A stretch of 64,000 nucleotides of DNA from an uncultured Bacteroidia bacterium. GTDB lineage: Bacteria; Bacteroidota; Bacteroidia; Bacteroidales; F082. The stretch covers positions 40,800 to 104,799 of the forward strand of contig CADCJI010000007.1 in assembly GCA_902801625.1 (NCBI GenBank). Reading direction: 5' to 3'. The notes beneath the pieces were generated by a model. The model was given only the letters and a program-made list of their open reading frames with translations. It was not told the origin of the DNA and did not search any database. The stretch's first letter is position 1. The number at the start of each line of letters is the position of its first letter. The position numbers were made by a program, and so were the translations under genes. Of this stretch, positions 26,884 to 36,056 are shown piece by piece.

Positions 26884-27954
26884 TCAAACTGATTTCATAC
26901 ACGACGGGCACTGCGGCTGACCGAGGTCCTTGCCGTTCAAGCCCTGATATTTCTTTTTCGGGTCATAAGGGATTCCCATCTTTTCGAGCAGCGGCTCAAT
27001 GGCGACCTGATGCATCTGAAGGCCAAGATCCCATGGGTCGTAGCCCATCACCAAGCCGGCCACTTCCTCGTAAGTCAGCGCGGGGATGCCGTAACCATTC
27101 TTGCCGTAGGTCTTGCCTGTCTGCTCCGCAATGACATATTGCCACCTGTCGAGAAAATAAGGGCAGCCCGGACAGTTGGTGATAATCAGATCCGGCTCGT
27201 AAGGCTCCATCGACTCAAATTTCTTGTACGTGTTCGACTCGGAATAGCCCCTGTTGGCCTGCACAAAATACTGACGGAAACCAAATCCGCAGCAATGGCG
27301 GCGTTCGGGATAGTCGACGACCTCGCCGCCCCATGCCTCGACCATTCCGACCAAAACATGCGGATACTCAGCTCCACCGAATCCCTTCGACGGGAACATC
27401 TTCGAATAATGGCATCCGATATGCTCGACCACCTTCAAAGGCTTGCCGGTCTTGACATTGACCAGCGGAAACTTCATCTGTTTGGCGATGTCGAACCTAA
27501 ATTTATAGATAAGGTCGCTGGCATGAGCGAGATATTTGGGCTTGGCGAACTCTTTCTTGCACGAATCCCAGAGATACTGCCGAATCTTGGCCTCCAGTTC
27601 AGGGTACTCGTGCCAGGTCTCCAACGTCTCGGTGTAGCATCCGAACGAGGTGATGCAGGAGCACACATAATTCTCGTAGCCACTCTCGTGCATCAACGCG
27701 AATTGGCGCGCAATGATGGTCATTGCCGTCTCCTGCGGGATGGTGTCGCTGTGATAGGCGATGCCGCCACAAGTGGTATGATAGGGGTTTTCGTAAAAGT
27801 CTTTGCCCAACTTATTCCTCGTGATATCCAGAAAAGTCACCTCCGAGCCTGGCCAAAACGCCTGACGAATGCAGCTCCTCACGTAAAAATAATGGTCATC
27901 GGGAATGTCTTTCTGGTAGTCGGACCAAATCTTCTGTTTGCCTTCAATAATCAT
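26884..27954 (-). CDS. HdrB-like CCG-domain subunit
   Basis: 356 residues. Cysteine-rich CCG-type segments are seen: CGGIAYHSDTIP with NYVCSCITSFGCY in the first half, and HIGCHYSKMFPSKG, RRHCCGFGFRQYF and TNCPGCPYFLDRW in the second. CCG domains of HdrB bind unusual noncubane [4Fe-4S] clusters that reduce disulfides. CoM/CoB heterodisulfide cannot be the substrate in this organism type, so the physiological acceptor is unknown. A final QPQCPSCMKSV adds another cysteine pair. Confidence 0.8.
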   Translation of the reverse strand: MIIEGKQKIWSDYQKDIPDDHYFYVRSCIRQAFWPGSEVTFLDITRNKLGKDFYENPYHTTCGGIAYHSDTIPQETAMTIIARQFALMHESGYENYVCSCITSFGCYTETLETWHEYPELEAKIRQYLWDSCKKEFAKPKYLAHASDLIYKFRFDIAKQMKFPLVNVKTGKPLKVVEHIGCHYSKMFPSKGFGGAEYPHVLVGMVEAWGGEVVDYPERRHCCGFGFRQYFVQANRGYSESNTYKKFESMEPYEPDLIITNCPGCPYFLDRWQYVIAEQTGKTYGKNGYGIPALTYEEVAGLVMGYDPWDLGLQMHQVAIEPLLEKMGIPYDPKKKYQGLNGKDLGQPQCPSCMKSV

Positions 27955-27958
27955 CTAG

Positions 27959-28058
27959 TATTCAAAGATTTAAAATTCAAGATTTAAAATTTGGCTCTCA
28001 GCTATCAGCAATCAGCTTTCAGCTCGTTGACAACACAGCTGATAGCTTATAGCTTTAT
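27959..28058. repeat. Low-complexity word array between the HdrB-like and HdrC-like genes
   Basis: Left part: TTCAAAGATTTAAAATTCAA and AGATTTAAAATT repeats, the same words as the array at 50402-50625. Right part: CAGCTATCAGCAATCAGCTT paired with AGCTGATAGCTTATAGCT, as at 26771-26842. The right end overlaps the final codon and stop of the HdrC-like gene by 4 bp. Confidence 0.7.
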
Positions 28059-28768
28059 AGATTCAAATGTTTTTCCCCATCGTTTTGGGTATAGACCTTC
28101 ATGAAATACTCCTCATCGGTGAGGTGCTCATTCTCTGCCTCCTGATGAGCGTCGTTCAAGACCTGTTCCATCAACTCGGTGGCACCCGTGACGTCGAAGA
28201 TCTTTTTCAATTGGTCGAGACTCTCCTTGGGAATCTTACGCAATCCGCCAGGACCGTCGCCGTCGAGATTCGAGCCCATGCGGGCATGCAAATCATCTAG
28301 GTTTTCGTTGATCCATTTGCCAACGGGACCGAATTCTTTATGTGTCTCATAATCGAAAGTGCGAGGATACACGCAATAGCCGTAGTTCAAGATATTGGAG
28401 CACAAATCCTTAACCACGATATATTGCTGGCGGCCTTTCTCCGATTCCATGTAGAGACCACTCCGCATCGAGAGTTTGCGCAAGGCCATGATAACCAAGC
28501 CGGGAGCATTGGCACGAGGGCATCTCGTCACGCACGACATGCACTCGCCGCAATACCAAATCGTGTCGCTTCTCAGAAGCTCCTCCAAATCGGCCTCATT
28601 CTTGCGCGCGACGATGTTCACGATGTTTTTGGGATTGTATTTGTAGAACTCCGCAGCCGGACAAACCGCAGTGCACACGCCGCAGTTCATGCAGGCCTTC
28701 ATCCCCTCTTTTATCCTGTAATCCTTATATAGTTCATCAACAAGATGATCTTTAAACCTAGGTTCCAT
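28055..28768 (-). CDS. HdrC-like 4Fe-4S subunit, first gene of the Hdr-like cluster
   Basis: 237 residues from the Met of MEPRFKDHLVDELYKD; the longer frame adds sequence with no family character. Two [4Fe-4S] motifs are CMNCGVCTAVCPAAEF (about residue 26) and CGECMSCVTRCPRANAPG (about 80), followed by an HdrC-type helical C-terminus (MEQVLNDAHQEAENEHL). Together with the genes downstream it gives an HdrC-HdrB-HdrA-HdrC-membrane HdrD order, a plausible route from a soluble donor to the quinone pool or the reverse. Confidence 0.85.
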   Translation of the reverse strand: MEPRFKDHLVDELYKDYRIKEGMKACMNCGVCTAVCPAAEFYKYNPKNIVNIVARKNEADLEELLRSDTIWYCGECMSCVTRCPRANAPGLVIMALRKLSMRSGLYMESEKGRQQYIVVKDLCSNILNYGYCVYPRTFDYETHKEFGPVGKWINENLDDLHARMGSNLDGDGPGGLRKIPKESLDQLKKIFDVTGATELMEQVLNDAHQEAENEHLTDEEYFMKVYTQNDGEKHLNL

Positions 28769-28813
28769 AAAATAGTAAATTGGTTTACTGTAAATATACT
28801 TACTAATGGCGGG

Positions 28814-28821
28814 CAAAAATA
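28814..28821 (-). promoter_or_regulatory. Predicted -7 promoter box of the Hdr-like cluster
   Basis: On the minus strand TATTTTTG followed by CCC matches TAnnTTTG, 45 bp upstream of the HdrC-like start at 28768. Confidence 0.5.
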
Positions 28822-28930
28822 CAGTTTTTTTGATTCCATTTTTGAAGTTGGTGAAAAATTATCTAAAGGGAAAGAAGTGATTTGAAATCCGTGACACGTG
28901 GTTGACACGGCAGGGGGACTTTTGGACAAG

Positions 28931-28966
28931 AAAAAACCCTAACTCGTTGATTTTCAGAGTTAGGGA
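28931..28966 (-). terminator. Rho-independent terminator of the tRNA-Leu pair
   Basis: Perfect 9-bp stem CCCTAACTC / GAGTTAGGG with an 11-nt loop; on the minus strand it is followed by TTTTTT. It lies 14 bp after the tRNA-Leu(CAG) 3' end. Confidence 0.85.
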
Positions 28967-28979
28967 TTTTTGTTTGGCG

Positions 28980-29061
28980 TGCCCCGAACAGGAGTCGAAC
29001 CTGCACACCTCTCGATATACGCACCTGAAACGTACGCGTCTACCAATTCCGCCATCGGGGC
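28980..29061 (-). tRNA. tRNA-Leu (anticodon CAG)
   Basis: On the minus strand the gene begins GCCCCGATGGCGGAATTGG and ends GTTCGGGGCA. The acceptor stem GCCCCGA/TTCGGGGC pairs fully, the T-arm GGTTCGACTCC is intact, and a long variable arm marks a class II tRNA. The anticodon stem TACGT/GCGTA encloses loop TTCAGGT, anticodon CAG. CCA is not encoded. Confidence 0.93.
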
Positions 29062-29071
29062 TTGGAATCAG

Positions 29072-29155
29072 TGCCCAGGACAAGAGTCGAACTTGCATGC
29101 CGTAATCGGCACCACCCCCTCAAAGTGGCGTGTCTACCAATTTCACCACCTGGGC
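29072..29155 (-). tRNA. tRNA-Leu (anticodon GAG)
   Basis: On the minus strand it begins GCCCAGGTGGTGAAATTGG and ends TGTCCTGGGCA. The acceptor stem pairs, T-arm AGTTCGACTCT, class II variable arm GCCGATTACGGC. The anticodon stem CCACT/GGTGG encloses TTGAGGG, anticodon GAG. It precedes the CAG gene by 10 bp in the same transcript. Confidence 0.93.
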
Positions 29156-29168
29156 TTGAAATCGGCTG

Positions 29169-29176
29169 CAAAGATA
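29169..29176 (-). promoter_or_regulatory. Predicted -7 promoter box of the tRNA-Leu pair
   Basis: Minus-strand TATCTTTG followed by C, 13 bp upstream of the tRNA-Leu(GAG) 5' end, with a TTG about 20 bp further upstream. Confidence 0.55.
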
Positions 29177-29248
29177 CAACTTTTTTCAATGCTACAACCG
29201 ATTGAAGAAATTTTTTATAGTTTTTTTTCTTCGCATTACTTAATTTCT

Positions 29249-29256
29249 TATTTTTG
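29249..29256 (+). promoter_or_regulatory. Predicted -7 promoter box for the DUF4301 gene
   Basis: TATTTTTG, matching TAnnTTTG, 22 bp before the ATG at 29279, in an AT-rich stretch. Confidence 0.45.
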
Positions 29257-29278
29257 AAGCGTTTAAAAACCTATCATT

Positions 29279-30790
29279 ATGCTTACAGAAAAAGACCTTC
29301 AACAGCTTTCGGAAAGAAACATCAACGAAAATCAAGTAATACAACAAGTTGCACAGCTCAAACGCGGCACACAATATGTTCAACTGATGCGCCCTGCCAC
29401 CCTTGGCGACGGCATCCTGCGTCTTGACGAAGAACAAGTTAGACAAATGACCGCCAGCTTTGAGGCCGACAAGGAATTCTACCAGTTCACGAAGTTCGTG
29501 CCCGCCTCGGGTGCCGCCTCGCGCATGTTCAAAGACCTCTTTGCCTTCATCGAGACCGCCGAAGAGACCAAGTTTACCGACATTTTCTTCGCCCACATAC
29601 ATAGCTTCGCTTTCTTTGATGACCTCAACGCTGCAGTCAAACGCCTCTACAGCAACGACATTGACACCTTATTAAAAGAAGGCCGTAAAGTTGATATTGT
29701 AAAAGCCCTTCTTTTGGAAGACGGCCTGAACTACGGCAAACTGCCTAAGGCACTGCTGAAATTCCATCATTATGATGGATTCAACCGTCTGGCATTGGAA
29801 GAGCACCTGGTGGAAGCAGCCCGTTATGCCACCGACAATGAAGGTGTGGCCAAATTGCACTTCACCGTTTCTCCCGAACACGAGGAGCCTTTCAAGAAAA
29901 CTGTCGGTGCACTGAAAGCCGACTACGAAAAGAAATACGGTGTGCGCTACGACATCACCTATTCCTGCCAAAAACCATCCACCGACACTGTGGCTATCGA
30001 CGCTAATGGAGAACTGTTCCGAGAGGCCAACGGCAAGATCTTGTTCCGTCCGGGAGGTCACGGCGCCCTCATCGAAAACTTGAACGACCTCGGCGAGGAA
30101 ATCGTCTTCATCAAGAACATCGACAATATTGTGCCCGAGACCAAGGCGCAAACCACCATCGTATATAAGAAGGTGCTGGCGGGTCTCCTCCTCCACTTGC
30201 AGCAGCGCACCTTCGAATACCTTGAGATGCTTGACCAGGGTGCCGTCTCCACCGATGAACTGAACGAGGCTATCCGTTTCGCCAAAGAGCAACTGATGAT
30301 GGACATCCCCGACTTCGTGAACGAATACAACGACATTGAGAAGATCGACTACCTGTACAACAAGCTCAACCGCCCGATGCGCATTTGCGGTATGGTGAAG
30401 AACGAAGGCGAACCTGGAGGCGGTCCCTTCTGGGTGAAGAACCTGGACGATGAGGTGTCGCTGCAAATCATCGAGTCCTCACAAATCGACCACAAGAATG
30501 AGCAACAGGAAGCTATCTTCCAAGGCTCGACGCACTTCAACCCCGTCGATCTAGTTTGCGGCTGCTGGAACTACAAGGGCGAGGCCTTCTGCCTGACCGA
30601 CTATGTGGATGCCAACACGGGCTTCATCTCCAACAAGTCGAAGGACGGCCGTGAGTTGAAAGCCTTGGAGCTGCCCGGTCTCTGGAACGGCGCCATGGCC
30701 GACTGGATCACCATCTTCGTCGAAGTGCCCATCGAGACCTTCAATCCCGTGAAAACGGTGAATGACCTTTTGAAGCCGATGCACAGTTAA
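29279..30790 (+). CDS. DUF4301 family protein
   Basis: 503 residues, cytosolic. It matches the Bacteroidota DUF4301 family in length and in conserved segments: FVPASGAASRMFKDLFAF near residue 76, LFRPGGHGALIENLNDLGEE near residue 250, and GGPFWVKNLDDEVSLQIIES near 380. The PASGAASRM and RPGGHGAL blocks look like the nucleotide- or phosphate-binding loops of sugar nucleotidyltransferase-like folds, which is only a suggestion. Monocistronic with its own promoter; a palindromic element follows. Confidence 0.85.
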   Translation: MLTEKDLQQLSERNINENQVIQQVAQLKRGTQYVQLMRPATLGDGILRLDEEQVRQMTASFEADKEFYQFTKFVPASGAASRMFKDLFAFIETAEETKFTDIFFAHIHSFAFFDDLNAAVKRLYSNDIDTLLKEGRKVDIVKALLLEDGLNYGKLPKALLKFHHYDGFNRLALEEHLVEAARYATDNEGVAKLHFTVSPEHEEPFKKTVGALKADYEKKYGVRYDITYSCQKPSTDTVAIDANGELFREANGKILFRPGGHGALIENLNDLGEEIVFIKNIDNIVPETKAQTTIVYKKVLAGLLLHLQQRTFEYLEMLDQGAVSTDELNEAIRFAKEQLMMDIPDFVNEYNDIEKIDYLYNKLNRPMRICGMVKNEGEPGGGPFWVKNLDDEVSLQIIESSQIDHKNEQQEAIFQGSTHFNPVDLVCGCWNYKGEAFCLTDYVDANTGFISNKSKDGRELKALELPGLWNGAMADWITIFVEVPIETFNPVKTVNDLLKPMHS

Positions 30791-30796
30791 TTCTTT

Positions 30797-30867
30797 GTTG
30801 AATTGTTGACTGTTGAACTGTTTAACTGTTTGACCGCCAACAATTCAACAATTAAACAGTTAAACAA
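30797..30867. repeat. AACAATT/AACTGTT-word palindrome
   Basis: GTTGAATTGTTG (30797-30808) pairs exactly with CAACAATTCAAC (about 30838-30849), and AACTGTTTAACTGTTT pairs with AAACAGTTAAACAA. The stem-loop follows the DUF4301 stop and may act as a terminator. Confidence 0.75.
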
Positions 30868-30906
30868 ATCTCAGATTCAACGTAGTTAATTCAACAATAT
30901 AAAACC

Positions 30907-31230
30907 ATGACACTCAATAAAGAAGAATTCAAGACGATGGTGATGCTTTATGCCGCCAACATCGATGGCAACATCAAATCGGAAGAGGTGAAAGTAATGC
31001 TCGAAAGGAGCGGTTTCGATGCCGTTGAAAAGATGGAAAAGCTCTTCTCCAAGATGAGCGATGCCGAAGTCATCGCCTGCATCCGCGAGAACAAGCCCTT
31101 ATACGCCGCCACCGAAGGCGACCGCATCGACCTCTTGGCCGACCTCTGTGCCGTCATCGAAGCTGATGAGAAGTGCACTATGATGGAAGAAAATATGGTG
31201 AGTGCGATGAGGAGGGTGTTGGGGGCCTGA
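30907..31230 (+). CDS. TerB-like helical protein
   Basis: 107 residues, all-helical with acidic loops: ANIDGNIKSEEVKVMLER and LLADLCAVIEADEKCTMMEE resemble the metal-binding acidic turns of TerB/DjlA-type tellurite-resistance domains. Cytosolic. The C10 protease gene starts 23 bp downstream, but a functional link is unlikely since the two products are in different compartments. Confidence 0.6.
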   Translation: MTLNKEEFKTMVMLYAANIDGNIKSEEVKVMLERSGFDAVEKMEKLFSKMSDAEVIACIRENKPLYAATEGDRIDLLADLCAVIEADEKCTMMEENMVSAMRRVLGA

Positions 31231-31253
31231 AAAAAGACCGAAATAGACTAACT

Positions 31254-34200
31254 ATGGCAAGAAAAACCATCCTTCTTTTGACCCTTCTTTTAGCCATGGT
31301 CTTATCAGCCTTCGCTGAGAATGTGACTGTGCAAACAGCACAGAAGGCAGCCAACACCTTTTTGAATTCAAAGCGGCTCAATAACGCGGATATCCATCTC
31401 GTTGACTTTGCTGAAAAGGAATCCTTTCCTAACATATACATTTTTGGCAACGAGCACTGTTTCGTCATCATTGCTGCCGACAACGCTGTGCATCCCGTTT
31501 TGGGCTATTCAACCGAGGGAGGATTTGGAACTGAGACAATGCCCGAAAGCACTTACGAATGGTTGAAGGCATACAATGATGAAATCGCTTTTGTGTCGGA
31601 TAGCAGGTGGGAAGCTGACGATGAAATCTCATTGGAATGGGATAATCTGTTGAACGGCATCGGTTTAACTCCAAAATCAAGAAGTAGTGTGAATCCGCTC
31701 CTTAAAACCAAGTGGAATCAAAATGCGCCTTTCAACGATTTATGTCCGGCTGACTCAACTGGGCCCAATGGTCATTGCTATACGGGTTGTGTTGCCACAG
31801 CGATGGCCCAAGTTATGAACTATTGGGAACATCCTGTCAACGGTTCTGGATCTTATACATATACGCCTATCAACCATCCAGAATACGGAAGCCAATATGC
31901 CAATTTCGGTGCTACCAATTACGATTGGGACAACATGAAAGACTATTATTCAAGAGGTTACACTGACGAGGAAGCTTTGTCTGTAGCCACTTTGATGTAT
32001 CATTGTGGCGTGGCGTTAGGATCTGAGTACGGGCCTAATGGTACAGGAGCCAGATTAATAAATGTTCCACAAGTCTTTTCCTATCGCTTCAAATTCTCTT
32101 CAAGCATGGTATATAGAACCAAGTCTGCACAGAATAGCGATTCTCTTTGGATTGACATGTTAAAACAAGAGTTGGCTCTTGGCCGTCCGGTCCCCTATAG
32201 AGGTACTAGGGATGAAGGAAATGCCGCACATACCTTTGTATGCGACGGATATGATGAAAACGATTTCTTTCATTTCAATTGGGGGTGGTCAGGAAGATAT
32301 GACGGCTTTTTTATGATCGGATCTTTGAATCCACAAAGAAACGACACGGAGAACTCAAACAATAGAGGTTACAACATTGATAATGCTGCGGTTTTCAACT
32401 GCTATCCCGGTAATCCAAATATCGCACCTCCTTCCAATATTAATTCTACTGTAAACGGCAGAAATGTAACCATTACATGGAATAGCGTCAGTAGCGCTGC
32501 CCATTATCGGGTCTATCGAGACGACACAATGATTGCCAACAATTTGCAAACCACAAGCTACACTGACAGTAATGTCACTTACGGGACCCATTTCTATTAT
32601 GTGAAAAGCGTGAAATCGGACGGCACTATGTCATTGAAATCCAACACTGCGGTCGCTGATATTCATTTCCCAGGCCCAATACCCACCAATCTTCAGGCCA
32701 CTGTAAGTGGAAACAATGTCAACTTGTCGTGGCAAGCCCCAGCCTCTGAAGAATTGATAATGCAATATGGTACTGGAAGTGTGACAAACAACTTTGGATA
32801 TGATGGTGGAACCTATTGGGCACATCGCTATCCCGTTTCAACATTAAGTGAATATGCAGGAATGGCTATTGAGAAAGTAGCTTTCTACTCCCACAATGCA
32901 GGTAGTTATACCGTATCCATCTATAAAGGAGATATCGCGTATCCTACTGAGTTATTGTATCAGCAAAGCTATAATGCCACAGCAGAAAGCTGGCAAGATA
33001 TTGTTTTTTCCACGCCCATAGTCATCGACTACACTAAAGACTTATGGATAGTATTCTATTCCGAGACAAGCAATCCCGCTTCTTATTGTCCCTATTCAAG
33101 CACTGGAGTTGAGGACGCCTCTTTATATTCTCAAACGGGTCAACGATGGGAAATCATGACAGATCGGTCATGGCTAATCAAGACATACATCACCAACGAT
33201 ACCTACACCTACAAACTCTATCGCGACAATAATGTAGTAGCCAATAACATAAACAACAGCTCCTATACGGACAGCAACGTTCCTATTGGCTTCTTCAATT
33301 ACCACGTTACTACCAACTACTATTCCTTTGAATCTGATCCTTCGAACATAATCCGCGTACGAGTCGGGAATCCCCCATGCACGGTATCTGCAACCGCCAA
33401 CCCATCCTATGGTGGCACCGTTGCCGGTGATGGAACATACAACTACGGCAGCATTTGCACCTTGTCAGCGACCCCTTCGACTGGTTATGACTTTATTAAT
33501 TGGACCAAAAACGGAAGTCTGGTTTCGACTAGTCCCAACTATTCCTTTACAGTAGCGGAAGAAGCTTCCTACTATGTGGGGAATTTCCAGTTACAAAGTT
33601 TTAACATCAACCCATCGGCAAACCCAAGCAACGGCGGAACAATTACTGGCGGAGGAACATACAACTATGGTCAGACTTGCACATTGACAGCAACACCTGC
33701 TACGGGCTACGATTTCATCAAATGGACAAAAAACGGGACACAGGTATCAACTAGTACCAGCTATTCCTTCACAGTGACGGAAGCAGCAGATTATGTGGCA
33801 CATTTTCAACTGCAAAGCTTCATTATCAACACCTCAATCAACCCAAGCAACAGCGGTTCGGTTAGCGGCGAAGGAACATACAATTACGGCAGCACTTGCA
33901 CCTTGACGGCAACACCAACCACGGGTTATGATTTCGTCAAATGGACCAAAGATGAAGCCCAAGTATCAACCAACACTAGCTATTCCTTTATTGTGACAGA
34001 AGCTGCGACCTATGTAGCTCATTTCCAATTACAAAGCTTTACCATCTCTGCTTATTCCAACCCAGACAGTGGTGGAACAATTAGTGGAGACGGAACATAT
34101 TATTACGGGCAGACCTGCACGTTGACAGCAGTACCAGCCACAGGCTACGATTTTATCAAATGGACTAAAAATGGAACGCAGGTTTCGACCAATACCAGCT

Positions 34201-36038
34201 ATTCTTTTACTGTAACGGAAGCGGCAAGCTTTGAAGCACATTTCCAACTGCAAAGTTTTACCATCAACGCCTCGACAAATCCAAGTAATGGTGGCTCAGT
34301 GAACGGTAGTGGAACATACAACTATGGACAAACTTGTGTCCTAACGGCGACTCCAGCCATAGGCTACGACTTCATTAGCTGGACCAAAAATGGCACACAA
34401 GTATCGACCAACAGCAGTTATTCCTTTACCGTGACGGAAGCAGCGAACTTCGTAGCACATTTCCAATTACAAAGCTTCGCCATCAATACATCTTCCGACC
34501 CATACAATGGAGGCACAATCAATGGAGGTGGGACATACTATTATGGTCAGACATGCACTTTGACAGCTACGCCCTCAACAGGCTTTGATTTCGTCAATTG
34601 GACGAAAAACGGATCCCTGATTTCGACTAATAGCATTTATTCCTTCACCGTGACGGAAGAAGCAAATTTCGTGGCACATTTCCAGCTACAGAGTTTCACC
34701 ATCAACGCCTCATCCAATCCTAATAACAGCGGAACAATCTCTGGAAGCGGTACATACAATTATGGACAAACTTGTACTTTGACTGCAACGCCAAATCCCG
34801 GGTATACTTTCCTACGCTGGACGAAGGACGGAACACAAGTATCAACTAACGCCAGTTATTCTTTCAACGTGATGGAATCGGCTAGTTTTGTGGCACATTT
34901 CCAGTTGAACAACTATGTCATCAGCATCTCCTCCAACCCCTCCAATGGCGGCACGGTCTCAGGCGGTGGTGCCTACCATTATGGGGACAACTGTACGGTA
35001 ACAGCAACAACTAACTACGGTTTCAATTTCATCAATTGGACGGAAAATGGAAACCCTGTTTCCAACCAGCCATCCTATACCTTTACCATCACTTCAGATA
35101 GAAATCTAGTGGCCAATTTCACCACTCAGAACTACATCATCACTGTGATGGCCAATCCCACTGAAGGTGGAACCGTTTCGGGATCAGGAGGTTACAATTA
35201 TGGAGACAATTGTACCCTTTCAGCTACAGCCAATGCAGGGTATGTCTTCCATAGGTGGACTAAGGACGGGTCACAGGTTTCCACCAACCCCTCCTACTCC
35301 TTCACCGTCACCGAATCGGCCACCTTTGTTGCACACTTCACCATGGTTGACTACACCATAAATGTTGCCGCCAGTCCCACAGAAGGCGGAAATGTAAATG
35401 GCGGTGGAACTTTCAACTATGGTCAGATATGCACGGTTCAAGCTTCAGCCAATATAGGCTTTGCCTTCGTGAATTGGATGGAAAATGGTGCGCAAGTGTC
35501 AGATCAGCCTACCTATAGTTTCACTGTTACCGGTAACCGCAACCTCGTCGCCCATTTCATTCCAATGTCTTACGAAATAACTGCCGAGGCTGACCCTGAA
35601 ATTGGTGGTATCATCATTGGAGCGGGTACATATCCTTCTAGCGGAACAGCAACACTTAGTGCAGTTCCCAATGACAGCTACCTCTTCCAAAATTGGACCG
35701 AAGGTAATACGATTGTTTCTGAATCAGCTACTTATACATTTACCGTTGACCACTCACGCCATCTCATTGCCCACTTCTTACATGTTGATGGCATTGACGA
35801 AAAAAGTGAAGTGGTTAAGCTTTTCCCCAATCCAACAAGCGACAACCTCTGCATCATAGGCAATGATATCAAGCATATCATTATTTACAACTCGCTTGGA
35901 CAATTGGTGGAAAACCGTGAAGTGGGACAACAAGACATATTCATGTTGAATGTGAGTAACTATAATGCTGGAGCCTACATCATCCGAATTGAATCAAGTC
36001 AAGGCTTTGTTTCAAAAGTATTTGTAAAGAAAAACTAA
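31254..36038 (+). CDS. C10 (streptopain-type) cysteine protease with InlB-like repeats and T9SS sorting domain
   Basis: 1594 residues; the start at MARKTILLLTLLLAMVLSAF gives a signal peptide, and the longer frame overlaps the upstream gene. A Spi-like propeptide covers about 22-140. The C10 catalytic domain has the nucleophile Cys179 in GHCYTGCVATAMAQVMNYW and His326 in AHTFVCDGYDENDFFHFNWG. Fibronectin-III-like modules (about 390-700, SYTDSNVTYGTHFYYVKS) precede 11 InlB-like repeats of about 73 residues (about 708-1509). The C-terminus (KLFPNPTSDNLCIIG, GAYIIRIESSQGFVSKVFVK) is a type IX secretion sorting domain, so the enzyme is expected on the cell surface or released. Confidence 0.92.
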   Translation: MARKTILLLTLLLAMVLSAFAENVTVQTAQKAANTFLNSKRLNNADIHLVDFAEKESFPNIYIFGNEHCFVIIAADNAVHPVLGYSTEGGFGTETMPESTYEWLKAYNDEIAFVSDSRWEADDEISLEWDNLLNGIGLTPKSRSSVNPLLKTKWNQNAPFNDLCPADSTGPNGHCYTGCVATAMAQVMNYWEHPVNGSGSYTYTPINHPEYGSQYANFGATNYDWDNMKDYYSRGYTDEEALSVATLMYHCGVALGSEYGPNGTGARLINVPQVFSYRFKFSSSMVYRTKSAQNSDSLWIDMLKQELALGRPVPYRGTRDEGNAAHTFVCDGYDENDFFHFNWGWSGRYDGFFMIGSLNPQRNDTENSNNRGYNIDNAAVFNCYPGNPNIAPPSNINSTVNGRNVTITWNSVSSAAHYRVYRDDTMIANNLQTTSYTDSNVTYGTHFYYVKSVKSDGTMSLKSNTAVADIHFPGPIPTNLQATVSGNNVNLSWQAPASEELIMQYGTGSVTNNFGYDGGTYWAHRYPVSTLSEYAGMAIEKVAFYSHNAGSYTVSIYKGDIAYPTELLYQQSYNATAESWQDIVFSTPIVIDYTKDLWIVFYSETSNPASYCPYSSTGVEDASLYSQTGQRWEIMTDRSWLIKTYITNDTYTYKLYRDNNVVANNINNSSYTDSNVPIGFFNYHVTTNYYSFESDPSNIIRVRVGNPPCTVSATANPSYGGTVAGDGTYNYGSICTLSATPSTGYDFINWTKNGSLVSTSPNYSFTVAEEASYYVGNFQLQSFNINPSANPSNGGTITGGGTYNYGQTCTLTATPATGYDFIKWTKNGTQVSTSTSYSFTVTEAADYVAHFQLQSFIINTSINPSNSGSVSGEGTYNYGSTCTLTATPTTGYDFVKWTKDEAQVSTNTSYSFIVTEAATYVAHFQLQSFTISAYSNPDSGGTISGDGTYYYGQTCTLTAVPATGYDFIKWTKNGTQVSTNTSYSFTVTEAASFEAHFQLQSFTINASTNPSNGGSVNGSGTYNYGQTCVLTATPAIGYDFISWTKNGTQVSTNSSYSFTVTEAANFVAHFQLQSFAINTSSDPYNGGTINGGGTYYYGQTCTLTATPSTGFDFVNWTKNGSLISTNSIYSFTVTEEANFVAHFQLQSFTINASSNPNNSGTISGSGTYNYGQTCTLTATPNPGYTFLRWTKDGTQVSTNASYSFNVMESASFVAHFQLNNYVISISSNPSNGGTVSGGGAYHYGDNCTVTATTNYGFNFINWTENGNPVSNQPSYTFTITSDRNLVANFTTQNYIITVMANPTEGGTVSGSGGYNYGDNCTLSATANAGYVFHRWTKDGSQVSTNPSYSFTVTESATFVAHFTMVDYTINVAASPTEGGNVNGGGTFNYGQICTVQASANIGFAFVNWMENGAQVSDQPTYSFTVTGNRNLVAHFIPMSYEITAEADPEIGGIIIGAGTYPSSGTATLSAVPNDSYLFQNWTEGNTIVSESATYTFTVDHSRHLIAHFLHVDGIDEKSEVVKLFPNPTSDNLCIIGNDIKHIIIYNSLGQLVENREVGQQDIFMLNVSNYNAGAYIIRIESSQGFVSKVFVKKN
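33378..35781 (+). repeat. Eleven tandem InlB-like repeat units within the C10 protease gene
   Basis: The period is about 219 bp (73 residues). Each unit reads like INxSxNPSNGGTxxG, then GTYNYGQTCTLTATPATGYD and FxxWTKNGTQVST, with TVTEAAxxVAHFQLQSF at its end. Units 2-7 are closest to each other at the DNA level and units 8-11 more diverged, as expected for expansion in the middle of the array. Confidence 0.9.
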
Positions 36039-36056
36039 GAACCACTAAAACGCAAC

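Noticed and set aside
29672-30466. 264-residue minus-strand reading frame
   Set aside because: Antisense to DUF4301, with no start context or motif.
33378-35781. Possible CRISPR or tandem non-coding repeat
   Set aside because: The repeats are in frame and encode well-formed InlB-like domains within one gene.
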